NCBI RefSeq assembly: GCF_006569185.2
Contig: NZ_VIGC02000014.1
Location: 62,001-126,000 of the forward strand
DNA from: Litorilinea aerophila
GTDB lineage: Bacteria > Chloroflexota > Anaerolineae > Caldilineales > Caldilineaceae
Length of the DNA stretch: 64,000 nucleotides
Reading direction: 5' to 3'
Shown piece by piece: positions 1-10,304 of this stretch (positions within the stretch are counted from its first letter, which is position 1; the number at the start of each line of letters is the position of its first letter). The notes under the pieces are model-generated. The model made no database searches, was not told the DNA's origin, and was given only the letters and a program-made list of their open reading frames with translations. Both the position numbers and the translations under genes were made by a program.

Positions 1-36
1 CTTGTCCCGCATCCAGGCGACGAGAGTGTGTTTCAT
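1..36 (-). CDS. ilvN: Acetolactate synthase small (regulatory) subunit, N-terminal fragment
   Basis: The last gene on the minus strand at the left edge; only its first 12 codons (MKHTLVAWMRDK) are in the window. This matches the usual IlvN opening, in which a short strand leads into the ACT domain that binds valine. A GAGG Shine-Dalgarno lies about 8 nt before the ATG. It follows ilvB by about 185 nt on the same strand, the normal ilvBN order, so it should share the ilv attenuator upstream of ilvB. The call rests on 12 residues plus context. Confidence 0.72.
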   Translation of the reverse strand, partial: MKHTLVAWMRDK

Positions 37-101
37 CTTGCATCCTCGCTTCTCTGTGAGCGTGTAAAGGCTGTCCTCGCCCCGTTTTCAGTATAATACC
101 G

Positions 102-198
102 ATTGTCTTACGAATTGTCTTACGAAGTGGTACGCATGACTTCGTAAGTCCGGTATGGAAACCGGGCCGTAGGTCACGTAAGAAAACGTGACCTACGG
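102..198. repeat. Intergenic hairpin element between ilvB and ilvN
   Basis: Three nested structures are visible. A 12-bp direct repeat (TTGTCTTACGAA) occurs twice at about 103-126. A 9-bp inverted repeat CTTACGAAG/CTTCGTAAG lies at 119-127/140-148. A small hairpin CCGGT/ACCGG at 150-165 is followed by a perfect 12-bp stem CCGTAGGTCACG/CGTGACCTACGG at 167-178/187-198. The last two modules recur in the same order at about 19.63 kb and 26.04 kb. There is no U-run, so it is not a simple terminator. Confidence 0.7.
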
Positions 199-220
199 TG
201 GTTCTTGATTCGTGTTCCCC

Positions 221-2038
<1,818 letters not shown>

Positions 2039-2228
2039 GGTACCTCTCCTTACCTGTCGGTCATTCGGATGTCGGCGATTACCGTTTGGTGATTACCGTT
2101 TGACGTAACAGCTTGACGTAGATATCCAGGATATCCAGGTGGATTCTGACAGAAACCGGGTTCATGGCTGGCTGTTCATCTCTGGCCATAGGGGGTGGTA
2201 CATTTCTGCCGTCATGAACCAAGATATA

Positions 2229-2257
2229 CAAAAAAACCCTTCCCGGTTGGGAAGGGT
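2229..2257 (-). terminator. Attenuator terminator of the ilvBN leader
   Basis: On the minus strand a 9-bp perfect stem ACCCTTCCC/GGGAAGGGT (2257-2249/2244-2236) with loop AACC runs into seven T residues (2236-2230). It lies about 190 nt before the ilvB start and just after the leader peptide stop, so it must act within the ilv leader. The 5' arm plus loop (CTTCCCAACC, 2254-2245) can instead pair with GGTTGGAGAAG in the leader peptide end (2311-2301) with one bulged A, a ready antiterminator. Confidence 0.9.
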
Positions 2258-2292
2258 CTGCAGTGACCAGAGGCTGTTAAAACAGGTCCGTC

Positions 2293-2397
2293 CTAGCGCA
2301 CTTCTCCAACCAGCAAATTCTTCTGGACGCCGAGTACGACGACCAGAAGTTCGCTAAGGATAATTACGACAAGGACAGGAAGCGCCAGCACGGACAT
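2293..2397 (-). CDS. ilv leader peptide (branched-chain amino acid sensor)
   Basis: A 34-codon ORF, too short for usual gene calling. It opens MSVLALPVLVVIILSELLVV, continues VLGVQKNLLVGEVR and ends in TAG. Twenty-one of 34 residues are Val, Leu or Ile, including VLVVIIL and LLVVVL runs. It lies between a consensus promoter and an intrinsic terminator ahead of ilvB. By analogy with ilv/leu leaders, a ribosome stalled for lack of charged tRNA would leave the antiterminator segment (2311-2301) free; a ribosome reaching the stop would cover it and allow termination. No good Shine-Dalgarno is seen before the ATG, which is the one weak point. Confidence 0.88.
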   Translation of the reverse strand: MSVLALPVLVVIILSELLVVVLGVQKNLLVGEVR

Positions 2398-2547
2398 AAG
2401 GAAAGTAATTTCTGTATCAGTAAACCTGCGTCAGCAAACTTGGCTACCTACGGCCATTTTTACGGTTCGCCATTTTTACGATTCTATGGGCCTCTATGGG
2501 ACAGGTTGCACAACGACATCGCAGCAACTTGTCCAGAGTTGCTTGTA

Positions 2548-2577
2548 AGTATAATGGACCCAAGGGAGGATTGTCAA
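2548..2577 (-). promoter_or_regulatory. Sigma70-type promoter of the ilv leader
   Basis: Minus strand TTGACA (2577-2572), 18-nt spacer, TATACT (2553-2548), a near-consensus promoter. The expected start is near 2541, giving about 140 nt before the leader peptide and about 500 nt before ilvB. The 12-bp direct repeat GCCATTTTTACG (plus strand, 2453-2464 and 2469-2480) lies in this 5' region; its role is unknown. Confidence 0.85.
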
Positions 2578-2663
2578 CTGTGAGAAACGTTGAAAGTGCT
2601 TAAACGGGCGTTGAACCATCTGTCCCCGTCCTTACACCATATGGCCGTTTCTCAGGAATCGCT

Positions 2664-2669
2664 TATAAT
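2664..2669 (+). promoter_or_regulatory. -10 box directly in front of the lipoprotein operon
   Basis: TATAAT, perfect consensus, ending 9 nt before the ATG at 2679. No good -35 is at the usual distance. The expected transcription start nearly coincides with the start codon, so the message may be leaderless. Confidence 0.6.
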
Positions 2670-2678
2670 AGGGCCCAT

Positions 2679-2987
2679 ATGAACACAGGAGAGGTAGGAT
2701 TCCGCGCGGTCCGAAAGATACTTGTCATATCCTCCCTGGCTTTCTTCCTGGTTTGTGGGCTGGGGGGATGCGGGGCGGACGTGGCCACGCGGCCGGGGAG
2801 CGATTCACCCCTGGCCGTGGAGCAGGCCACATCTATCACCGCGACGCCAACGTCTCCTGTGTTGGCCTGGAACCAGGAGGATTCCCCAAGCACCGGCGCG
2901 GAGTCGAAAGGGGTGTTGACCCTCCTGGCGTTCGTCCTGGCTGCCATGCTGGTGGCCGTGGGTCTCATTGCCTGGCGTCAGCCATGA
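2679..2987 (+). CDS. Small lipoprotein with C-terminal membrane segment, unknown function
   Basis: 102 residues. A basic start (RAVRK) and hydrophobic stretch end in the lipobox LGGC at about residue 28, so a lipid-anchored exported protein is likely. A Ser/Thr/Pro-rich middle follows, then a second hydrophobic helix (VLTLLAFVLAAMLVAVGLIAW) near the C terminus. Its stop overlaps the next start as ATGA, so it is translated with the following lipoprotein. No family was recognised. An AGGAGAGG lies inside the gene rather than before the ATG, consistent with a leaderless start at the TATAAT box. Confidence 0.6.
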   Translation: MNTGEVGFRAVRKILVISSLAFFLVCGLGGCGADVATRPGSDSPLAVEQATSITATPTSPVLAWNQEDSPSTGAESKGVLTLLAFVLAAMLVAVGLIAWRQP

Positions 2988-5023
2988 ACCGATATGCGCT
3001 GCTTCTCTTCGCCGGCGGGAGCCTGCTGTTTCTGTTGCTGGCCGCCTGCCAGGCCCTGAGCCCCCTGGGGACGTCCCAACCCCGGCAGGCCGGAACCAAC
3101 GAAACCGTTACCCCTACCGTCTCCCAGACGGTCACCGTTTCGCCCACGGCTACCGTGACCGGGACACCCACGGCCGCCGTCCCCCTGACCGTCACCGTCA
3201 CGCCTACCGGCCCGCTGCCGCTGGTGGAGTCGCCTGCACTGACGCCCACGGCCCGTCTGACGGCCACCGTGGGCACATCGCCCACGGCCTGTGGCAGCCG
3301 CAGCCGTCTGCGGGTCCGGGCCAATACAGTCGTCTACTACTGCTACACCCTGGAGAACACTGGCCCCATCTCCCTGACCCGACACAGCCTCTCTGATGTT
3401 CGCTTTGGCACTTTGTGGGCTGACCGAATCTACCCGATGCCTCCCGGCGCCGTGACCGACACCGTGGCCGGCGGGTTGGTCCTCAGCCACACCATCACCG
3501 GCTCCCTGGTGAACACGGCCACCTGGATCGCGGTGGCCACCGCGGTATCCCGCAGCGTGGCCGTGAGTGCGACGACCCTGGTGGCAGTGATCACCCCCAC
3601 GGTGGCCTTTACCAAGAGCGTGGGGCCACCGGGGGAGGGCTGCCCCGAGGCCACGGCCTACGCCCTGCTCGCCGGTGGGGATGCCCGTTTTTGCTTGACC
3701 CTGCAAAACACCGGCAACGTGACCTTCAGCCGCCATGCCCTGTACGATCCCGGCCTGGGAATCGAGGCCACCTTCACCCACACCTTGCCGCCGGGTGCAC
3801 GGCTGCTCATCACCGATGGCAATGCCAGTCAATACCAGATCACCCAGCCGCTGACTGTGCGCGGCGTCCAGACCGATGTGATCAATGTGGCCATCTACAC
3901 CGGCACCACCCCGGGCGGGGTCACCACCACGGTCACAGCGTCGGCCACCGTGGCCTTGGGGCAGGCCGCCATCGCCGTGACCAAAACCCTGGGCACGGAT
4001 CCGGCCAGCTGCGGCACGGCCACTGCCCTCGAGGTGGGGCCCACCACCGGCGTCTACTACTGCCTGACGGTGGTCAACCAGGGGGTAGTCACCTTCACCC
4101 ATCATGCCTTCCGTGAGCAGGAGCTGAACATCCAGGGCGCTTTCACCCACACCCTGGCCCCTGGCCAGGTGCTGACCCTGACCAACGAGGTGCTGGTCAA
4201 TCGTTTTGGGCTGCCTCGCGTCTTTGGCCCCCTCTATCCACCCATCAACAGTGTCATGCGCTATACGGCCACCAATCCGGCCGGATATGTAGCTACGGCT
4301 ACCGCGCTGGCCGTGGCCAACGTCGCGGGGATCCCGACAGCTACGCCGACGCCCACGTCTCGTTCCAGCTTTCCAACCAACACGCCCTTTCCCACGGCCA
4401 CGCCCACCAACACACCCGTGCCCCCAACGCCCATCCCCACCTTCACCTTTACGCCGGCTCCACCCACGCCCACGCCGACGCCCACCCGGAGCTATGCCAT
4501 CTCGTCCCTGGCTACACCCACCCCCCGGCCCGTTTCTCCCCTGGAGGTGCCGGCAGTGGATGTGGCCGCCACCCAGGCGGCCCTTCTGACCGTCCAGGCC
4601 CAGTCGCCCTTGCCGACGCCACCGCCGACTGAGGGCCCGCCGGCGGCCGCGCCGATTGCACCGGCGCCGGAGGCTGCCCGGCCCGCTCCAACTGTGGTGA
4701 TCGTGGTGACCTCTCCGCCCCTGCCCACCCAGCGGCCTGTGGTCTATCCCACGCCCACCCCCACGCCCGACTACCTGCTCCTGGCGGCCCGGGTGATCGA
4801 TGCCGCGGTGGCGACGGCCGGCTGGATCTGGTTCCTGGTGGGGACTCTGATCTTTTTCGCCGCCGCAGGGATCATGGCGGGGCTCAGCTTCCGCCAGCAG
4901 GAAGCCCATCGCTTCGATCTGCTGGAGGCAGCCCCACCGGAGGACGAAGAGGAGTGGGACGCGGACGATGAGGACATGGGCCCGCCGGAGATGGACGACA
5001 ACTGGCCTGCTTCGCTGCCATGA
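2984..5023 (+). CDS. Large Thr/Pro-rich surface lipoprotein with repeated beta domains and C-terminal TM
   Basis: 679 residues. The ATG at 2984 gives a clean signal peptide ending in the lipobox LAAC (residues about 17-20) and overlaps the previous stop. A 'TVTPTVS' linker leads to about three repeats of a DUF11/CARDB-like beta domain; each has an 'YYCYTLENTG / RFCLTLQNTG / YYCLTVVNQG' core, a Cys shortly before it and 'HTLPPG(A/Q)'. A long TPTPT spacer, a membrane helix (IWFLVGTLIFFAAAGIMAGL) and a very acidic tail (EDEEEWDADDED) follow. Likely an anchored envelope protein. Function unknown; repeat identity is inferred from the pattern. Confidence 0.75.
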   Translation: MNRYALLLFAGGSLLFLLLAACQALSPLGTSQPRQAGTNETVTPTVSQTVTVSPTATVTGTPTAAVPLTVTVTPTGPLPLVESPALTPTARLTATVGTSPTACGSRSRLRVRANTVVYYCYTLENTGPISLTRHSLSDVRFGTLWADRIYPMPPGAVTDTVAGGLVLSHTITGSLVNTATWIAVATAVSRSVAVSATTLVAVITPTVAFTKSVGPPGEGCPEATAYALLAGGDARFCLTLQNTGNVTFSRHALYDPGLGIEATFTHTLPPGARLLITDGNASQYQITQPLTVRGVQTDVINVAIYTGTTPGGVTTTVTASATVALGQAAIAVTKTLGTDPASCGTATALEVGPTTGVYYCLTVVNQGVVTFTHHAFREQELNIQGAFTHTLAPGQVLTLTNEVLVNRFGLPRVFGPLYPPINSVMRYTATNPAGYVATATALAVANVAGIPTATPTPTSRSSFPTNTPFPTATPTNTPVPPTPIPTFTFTPAPPTPTPTPTRSYAISSLATPTPRPVSPLEVPAVDVAATQAALLTVQAQSPLPTPPPTEGPPAAAPIAPAPEAARPAPTVVIVVTSPPLPTQRPVVYPTPTPTPDYLLLAARVIDAAVATAGWIWFLVGTLIFFAAAGIMAGLSFRQQEAHRFDLLEAAPPEDEEEWDADDEDMGPPEMDDNWPASLP

Positions 5024-6678
5024 ATGTACAGACACCCAACTTGCCTGACCTGACTGGCGGGACCTCTCTGGCTCCGCTGCCCGAAGAAGGGACTGCCCTT
5101 CGGCCTGCGTCCCGCACCTGGCTCCTGGCGCGCCCTGCTCTGCTCGTGCTGAGCCTGGTGGCCTTCGCCTGGCGCGTCCATGGGCTCACCGGCCAGAGTC
5201 TCTGGCGGGATGAGGTGGATGCCATCTACTTTGCCACCCGCCATCTCCCGGAGACGTTGCGCATGTTTGTGCTGCCGGGCCAGAATGGTCCCCTCTTCTT
5301 CCTGGCCCTGCGCCCCTGGTTCTCCCTGGTGGGGACCTCCGAGTTTGCCTTGCGTTATCCCTCCGCGCTGGCCGGGATGCTGAGCGTCCCCCTGCTCTAC
5401 CAGGTGGCCCGCCGCCTGCTGCCATCCCGGCCTGGGGGCTGGCGAGGGGGAATTTTGCCCCTGCTGGCCGGGCTGTTCCTGGCCGTCAACCCCTATCAGC
5501 TCTGGTACAGCCAGGAAGGCAAGATGTACGCCGTCATCGTGGCCCTGGTCTTGCTGGCCACCTGGCTTTGGTGGAAGGGGATCACCCGGGGTGGATGGCG
5601 GCCGTGGCTGGCTTACTGGGCGACCCTGACCCTGGCCCTCTACACCCACCTGTTGATGATCCTGATCTTTCCCCTGCACGGACTCTGGTTTCTGCTGGCG
5701 TGGCCCCAGGCGAAGCGACACTGGCGGGGCTACGGCGCTGCCCTGGCTGGACTCACCCTGCCATACCTGCCCATGGTCTGGTGGCAATGGGATCTTTTAC
5801 TCGCCAAGGAGCAACGCACCGGTTTTCAATTCACCCCCCTGGCGGATATGCTGGAGACTCTGCTGTACAACCACAGCCGGGGCTTCATGCCGCCAGGGCC
5901 GGTGGTGTGGATGGCGCCGGTCTTTTTCCTGGCGGCGGCCGGGCTACTCCTGGGGATGGAGGAAGTGGGCGAGGGAGACCCGGCAGACGAGGCCCTCCTG
6001 GCTCCGTGGCGCCGGATGGCCCTCCTCTGGACCTGGCTGCTGGTGCCGGTGTTGACCATCTACGGCCTGAGCCTGCGCCAGCCCATCTTCACCGATCGCT
6101 ACGTGATCTGGATTGGGCCGGCCCTGATGTTGCTCATGGCCCTGGGCGTCGCTGCCGTCTATCACAGCGGCGGCAAGGTGGGACGGTGGATTGCCGTGGG
6201 GCTGGTGGTGTACGTTGTGGGCTTCTGGCTCTACGCCGGTTGGCAGCAGAAGACCCTCCCCACCAAGTACAACCTGCGGGACGGCGTCCAGTTTATCGCC
6301 CAACATCGGCAGCCGGACGCCCTCCTGATCCTGCAGATTCCCCACATGGAGTACGCGTACCGCTACTACACCAGCGACTTTGGGCCTCGCCCTTTTCACG
6401 ACAGCGAGGCGCGGCTGGCACCCTGGGCGCCCGGCCTCTGGACCAACACCAACCTGCCAGACGAACAGGCCCGTCAGGCCGTGGCCCAGCAGATGGCGGG
6501 GCTGACGGCCGGCTTTCGCGATGTGTGGGTGCTGCGCAGCGAGGTGGAGATGTGGGATCAACGACATCTGATGGATGAATGGTTGGCCCAGAATGGCGTC
6601 CTGGTGGATCAGGCAGATTTCCACGGCGTGCAGGTGCGCCACTACCGGCTTGGCGTGCCGGAGGGAGCCGGAGGATGA
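5020..6678 (+). CDS. Integral membrane glycosyltransferase, GT39/ArnT-like
   Basis: 552 residues with about ten hydrophobic segments. After a short cytoplasmic start comes the first helix, then 'SLWRDEVDAIYFA', the acidic Asp-Glu motif of the first external loop of lipid-dependent PMT/ArnT/GT39 enzymes, followed by 'GPLFFLALRPW' and 'NPYQLWYSQEGKMY', also typical. Such enzymes move sugars from polyprenyl-phosphate donors to proteins or lipids outside the membrane. It overlaps the preceding lipoprotein by ATGA, so the Ser/Thr-rich lipoproteins may be substrates (inference). Confidence 0.8.
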   Translation: MNVQTPNLPDLTGGTSLAPLPEEGTALRPASRTWLLARPALLVLSLVAFAWRVHGLTGQSLWRDEVDAIYFATRHLPETLRMFVLPGQNGPLFFLALRPWFSLVGTSEFALRYPSALAGMLSVPLLYQVARRLLPSRPGGWRGGILPLLAGLFLAVNPYQLWYSQEGKMYAVIVALVLLATWLWWKGITRGGWRPWLAYWATLTLALYTHLLMILIFPLHGLWFLLAWPQAKRHWRGYGAALAGLTLPYLPMVWWQWDLLLAKEQRTGFQFTPLADMLETLLYNHSRGFMPPGPVVWMAPVFFLAAAGLLLGMEEVGEGDPADEALLAPWRRMALLWTWLLVPVLTIYGLSLRQPIFTDRYVIWIGPALMLLMALGVAAVYHSGGKVGRWIAVGLVVYVVGFWLYAGWQQKTLPTKYNLRDGVQFIAQHRQPDALLILQIPHMEYAYRYYTSDFGPRPFHDSEARLAPWAPGLWTNTNLPDEQARQAVAQQMAGLTAGFRDVWVLRSEVEMWDQRHLMDEWLAQNGVLVDQADFHGVQVRHYRLGVPEGAGG

Positions 6679-6722
6679 CTCCGCCGCCAAAGGAAAAGGA
6701 GCGAGATGTGAAAGGAGCGAAC

Positions 6723-7610
6723 ATGCCACAGCAAAGCGTACCAGGCAAGCGGATTCCGGTGGTGCCCATCGTGTGGGAAAAGCAGCCGATCCCCCAGCGG
6801 GTGGGCCTGGCCCTGGGGGGTGGGGCTGCCCGGGGGCTGGCCCACATCGGGGTGTTGGAAGTTTTAGAGGAATACCGCATCCCCATTCACTGCATTGCGG
6901 GGACCAGCGCGGGCGCCCTGGTGGGGGGGCTGTGTGCCGCCGGGGTTTCTGCGACCCGCATGCGCACCCTGGCCGAGAACCTGAACTGGCGCACCATCAG
7001 CAGCCTGAGCCGCCCTTCGTTGCACCTCAATGCCAGGACGGCCTCGGTGATGGGCCTGCCCCTGGGCATCCTGGATCTGGACCGCTTGATCGGCTGGATT
7101 GAGCAGGTGCTGGGGGGCTCCCTCACCTTCGACGACCTGTCGATCCCCTTCGCGGCCATTGCCACCGACATTGTCAGTGGTGAAATGATCGTCATGAACC
7201 AGGGGCCCATCGCACCGGCCATCCGGGCCAGTTGCAGTGTCCCCGGGGTCTTCACCCCATGCCGCCGGGAGCATCGCCTGCTGGTGGACGGGGGCACGGT
7301 CAACAACCTGCCCGTGGCCGTGGTGCGCCAGATGGGGGCCGACTATGTGATTTCGGTGGACCTGCTGCCGGCTCCCCAGGAGCAGACCCGGGAGCCCCGC
7401 AACATGCTGGAGGTGGCCATGGTAGCCCTTTATACCTTGATCCGGGCCAGCCAGATGGAGCGCCCCATGGCCGACTGCACCATCGCGCCGGCCATCGCCC
7501 ACATTGGCCTGGCCGACCTGGGGGCGGGGCAAGAGTTGATGGCGGCCGGGCGAGCGGCAGCCGAGGCCCTGATGCCCACCATCCTGCAGGATCTGCAGAT
7601 TCAGCGGTGA
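6723..7610 (+). CDS. Patatin-like phospholipase / acyl hydrolase (RssA/YchK type)
   Basis: 295 residues from the ATG at 6723, which has an ideal AAAGGAG box 6-7 nt upstream. An in-frame ATG at 6675 overlapping the previous stop would add 16 residues. Motifs: GGGAARG oxyanion loop (about residues 32-38), nucleophile elbow GTSAG with Ser62, and the DGG of the Ser-Asp dyad (Asp189, VDGGTVNNLP). No signal peptide or TM, so cytoplasmic. It ends the run that begins at 2679. The lipid substrate cannot be predicted. Confidence 0.88.
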   Translation: MPQQSVPGKRIPVVPIVWEKQPIPQRVGLALGGGAARGLAHIGVLEVLEEYRIPIHCIAGTSAGALVGGLCAAGVSATRMRTLAENLNWRTISSLSRPSLHLNARTASVMGLPLGILDLDRLIGWIEQVLGGSLTFDDLSIPFAAIATDIVSGEMIVMNQGPIAPAIRASCSVPGVFTPCRREHRLLVDGGTVNNLPVAVVRQMGADYVISVDLLPAPQEQTREPRNMLEVAMVALYTLIRASQMERPMADCTIAPAIAHIGLADLGAGQELMAAGRAAAEALMPTILQDLQIQR

Positions 7611-8427
7611 AGTCTCCCGACTGCGTGACACCTTCGGAATAGGGATGTACGCCATTTAGGGGCTTGGAGTCGCAAACCGGCGACGCTGTCCGCCCAGGTC
7701 CGCCACAGTGGGGCACCCCCTCCTGATTTGACAAAGTGGCGCGCCTTCACTATACTCGCCATTGCCCTTGGGCTGCCTTTGAATTTTAAAAAAGTGGTTA
7801 GTAGACAGTAGACGGTAGTCAGTAGATGGCGTCCCAGGGCATCACGCGGCAGGCAGGTGCTTCGATGAACGCGGTTCATGTACGGAAAGGGGTTCCAATG
7901 CGTTCTATCTGGCAACAGCAATGGGTTATCCCACGGCGGCGCCCAGGCAGGTTTGGGCCAGCCCGCCAAGCTCTTTCTTCTGTCCCGTTCTCCGCTCCTG
8001 CCCTCTGTTGTTTCCCCTGTTGTACCTGCTCGTGTATTTGAGCCGGTCAACGGCGCTTCTCACTTTCCCTTTCTTCGCTCTGGCTTCCGCCATCCAGCCA
8101 AATCGCCCGTACCGGCAGCGTTCCCTCGACGGTGGCCACCAAGGCGGCCGCATTGAAGGTGGTCGAGGTCCACTTGGGATGCTGGACTGAAATCGGGTTG
8201 GCGCGTGCTGACCGCCGGCAAGGCTGGACGCCCCCCCGGGGATGTTGCCCGGTTCTTGATACCGTAGGCCGGGCGGACAATGGCAGTCGCCAGGCTGGCC
8301 AGAGCCAGAATCTGCCGGCACGAACATTCGTTGAAAGAAGCCCCGGCACCTGTTGGCAACCGTTGGAACAATCTGTTTGGAAGAATCTGTCGGAATTCAG
8401 AATCAGAACCAGAAAAGGAGAAATCCC
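7611..8427. other. 817-bp region without a convincing gene
   Basis: A consensus promoter (7728-7756) points into it. Just after it the sequence iterates 'agtagacagtagacggtagtcagtag' (about 7800-7826). Short ORFs on both strands look like shadows or remnants. Either the rhodanese has a ~660-nt leader or an unrecognised RNA lies here; no known riboswitch was identified. Confidence 0.5.
7728..7756 (+). promoter_or_regulatory. Sigma70-type promoter
   Basis: TTGACA (7728-7733), 17-nt spacer, TATACT (7751-7756). Expected start about 7763. The next convincing start codon is the rhodanese at 8428, about 665 nt away. Confidence 0.75.
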
Positions 8428-9276
<849 letters not shown>

Positions 9277-9323
9277 CGTCGGGCTGCCCCGAGCCGTTTC
9301 TACAATCTGTCTGCCCCGAATTC

Positions 9324-9365
9324 AGGCACAGGAGCTTCCGCTGGAGGTTCCTGTGCCTTTCTATT
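9324..9365 (+). terminator. Terminator after the sulfurtransferase
   Basis: Perfect 10-bp stem AGGCACAGGA/TCCTGTGCCT (9324-9333/9349-9358) followed by TTTCTATT. It lies between convergent genes and may stop both. Confidence 0.75.
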
Positions 9366-9380
9366 GGCGCTGGTGCTACC

Positions 9381-10025
9381 CTATTCCTGGCCGGTATCTG
9401 GGCTGGCGGCCCGTTTGGCGGCCTGGTGGGCCAGGTTTTCTTCCAACAGACGAACCCGGGCCTGGAGCGCACAGAGCTCTGCCTGGAGCCGGGCCACATG
9501 GCTCTCGGCGTCGTCGTGGGATAGGGCGGATGGGTTGCGGGCTGGGTGTCCAGCAGGCGGAAGCGGGGATGGGGCAGGGTGGGGTGCAGGATGAGGGCGT
9601 CCGTGGGCATGGCCGGCCTCCCGGTGCGGGTGGGCCGGGGTTTTCTGAGACGAAGCATCCGGCGGCCCCATGTCCTCCGCCTCTAGCGGGTCGGACGACG
9701 GTGGCGTGCCCATCAGTTGATGGATCACCTCGGTCAGGGCGTCCCGGTAGTGGGTGGCCAGCTCTTCCCAGCGCTGGAGGCTCTCCTGGAGCAGCTTCTC
9801 CTGGTGGGCGCTGTCCTCGCTGGCCGTGGCGCGCAGGGTCAGCTTGAGGAGGGTGTGCTGGATAAACAGCACGGCGTCGACCATGTCTGTGAAGCGGGAT
9901 TCCAGCCCATCCTGGACGTGGCAGATGTAGCCCCGCCAGCGCACCTGGGGCCCGTGCTGGGGATCCGACCAGCGATCCTGGGTGAAACGGACCAGGAACG
10001 AGGCAATGTCACGCTGTGTGGTCAT
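9381..10025 (-). CDS. Hypothetical protein with C-terminal coiled coil
   Basis: 214 residues. The N-terminal 110 residues form a helical, acidic domain rich in Trp, Gln and Glu (TQRDIASFLVRFTQDRW...). A His/Pro-rich spacer (HPHREAGHAHGRPHPAPHP) follows, and a C-terminal heptad segment (VARLQAELCALQARVRLLEENLA) predicts a coiled coil. AAAGG lies upstream of the ATG. No family recognised and no membrane segment. The His-rich spacer could bind metal, but this is speculation. Confidence 0.6.
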   Translation of the reverse strand: MTTQRDIASFLVRFTQDRWSDPQHGPQVRWRGYICHVQDGLESRFTDMVDAVLFIQHTLLKLTLRATASEDSAHQEKLLQESLQRWEELATHYRDALTEVIHQLMGTPPSSDPLEAEDMGPPDASSQKTPAHPHREAGHAHGRPHPAPHPAPSPLPPAGHPARNPSALSHDDAESHVARLQAELCALQARVRLLEENLAHQAAKRAASPDTGQE

Positions 10026-10242
10026 ACGGCTTGGAACCTTTCTGGCCGGCAGGAGGGTTCAGCCAGTAGCAGGTAACACCGGTAGACAAAGGCCAGTTGT
10101 CCATTTACATCGGGGTGGGCAGACGACATATCCCCCATTTGCCTGGAGGGCAGGCCTGCCTCCAGCAGGATAAATCGAGGCGGTTACAGATAGGTTACAG
10201 GCTAAAGGGACGCCGCGGCAGGAGGACGGCCCGAAAAAATTT

Positions 10243-10281
10243 CACCAGTCCCCGCTCCTCAAAGGGAAGCGGGGACTGGTG
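10243..10281 (-). terminator. Terminator after the BTAD regulator
   Basis: On the minus strand CACCAGTCCCCGCT/AGCGGGGACTGGTG forms a 14-bp stem, followed by AAATTTTTT. It lies 24 nt beyond the stop of the regulator at 10305. Confidence 0.88.
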
Positions 10282-10304
10282 AGTGACGGGTCACGAAATG
10301 GGAA

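Noticed and set aside
2139-2357. 72-residue plus-strand frame over the ilv leader
   Set aside because: Antisense to the leader peptide and terminator, no ribosome-binding site.
2978-5035. Long open frame on the minus strand opposite the large lipoprotein
   Set aside because: Low-complexity His/Gly/Arg composition and no motifs; a shadow of the GC-rich plus-strand gene.
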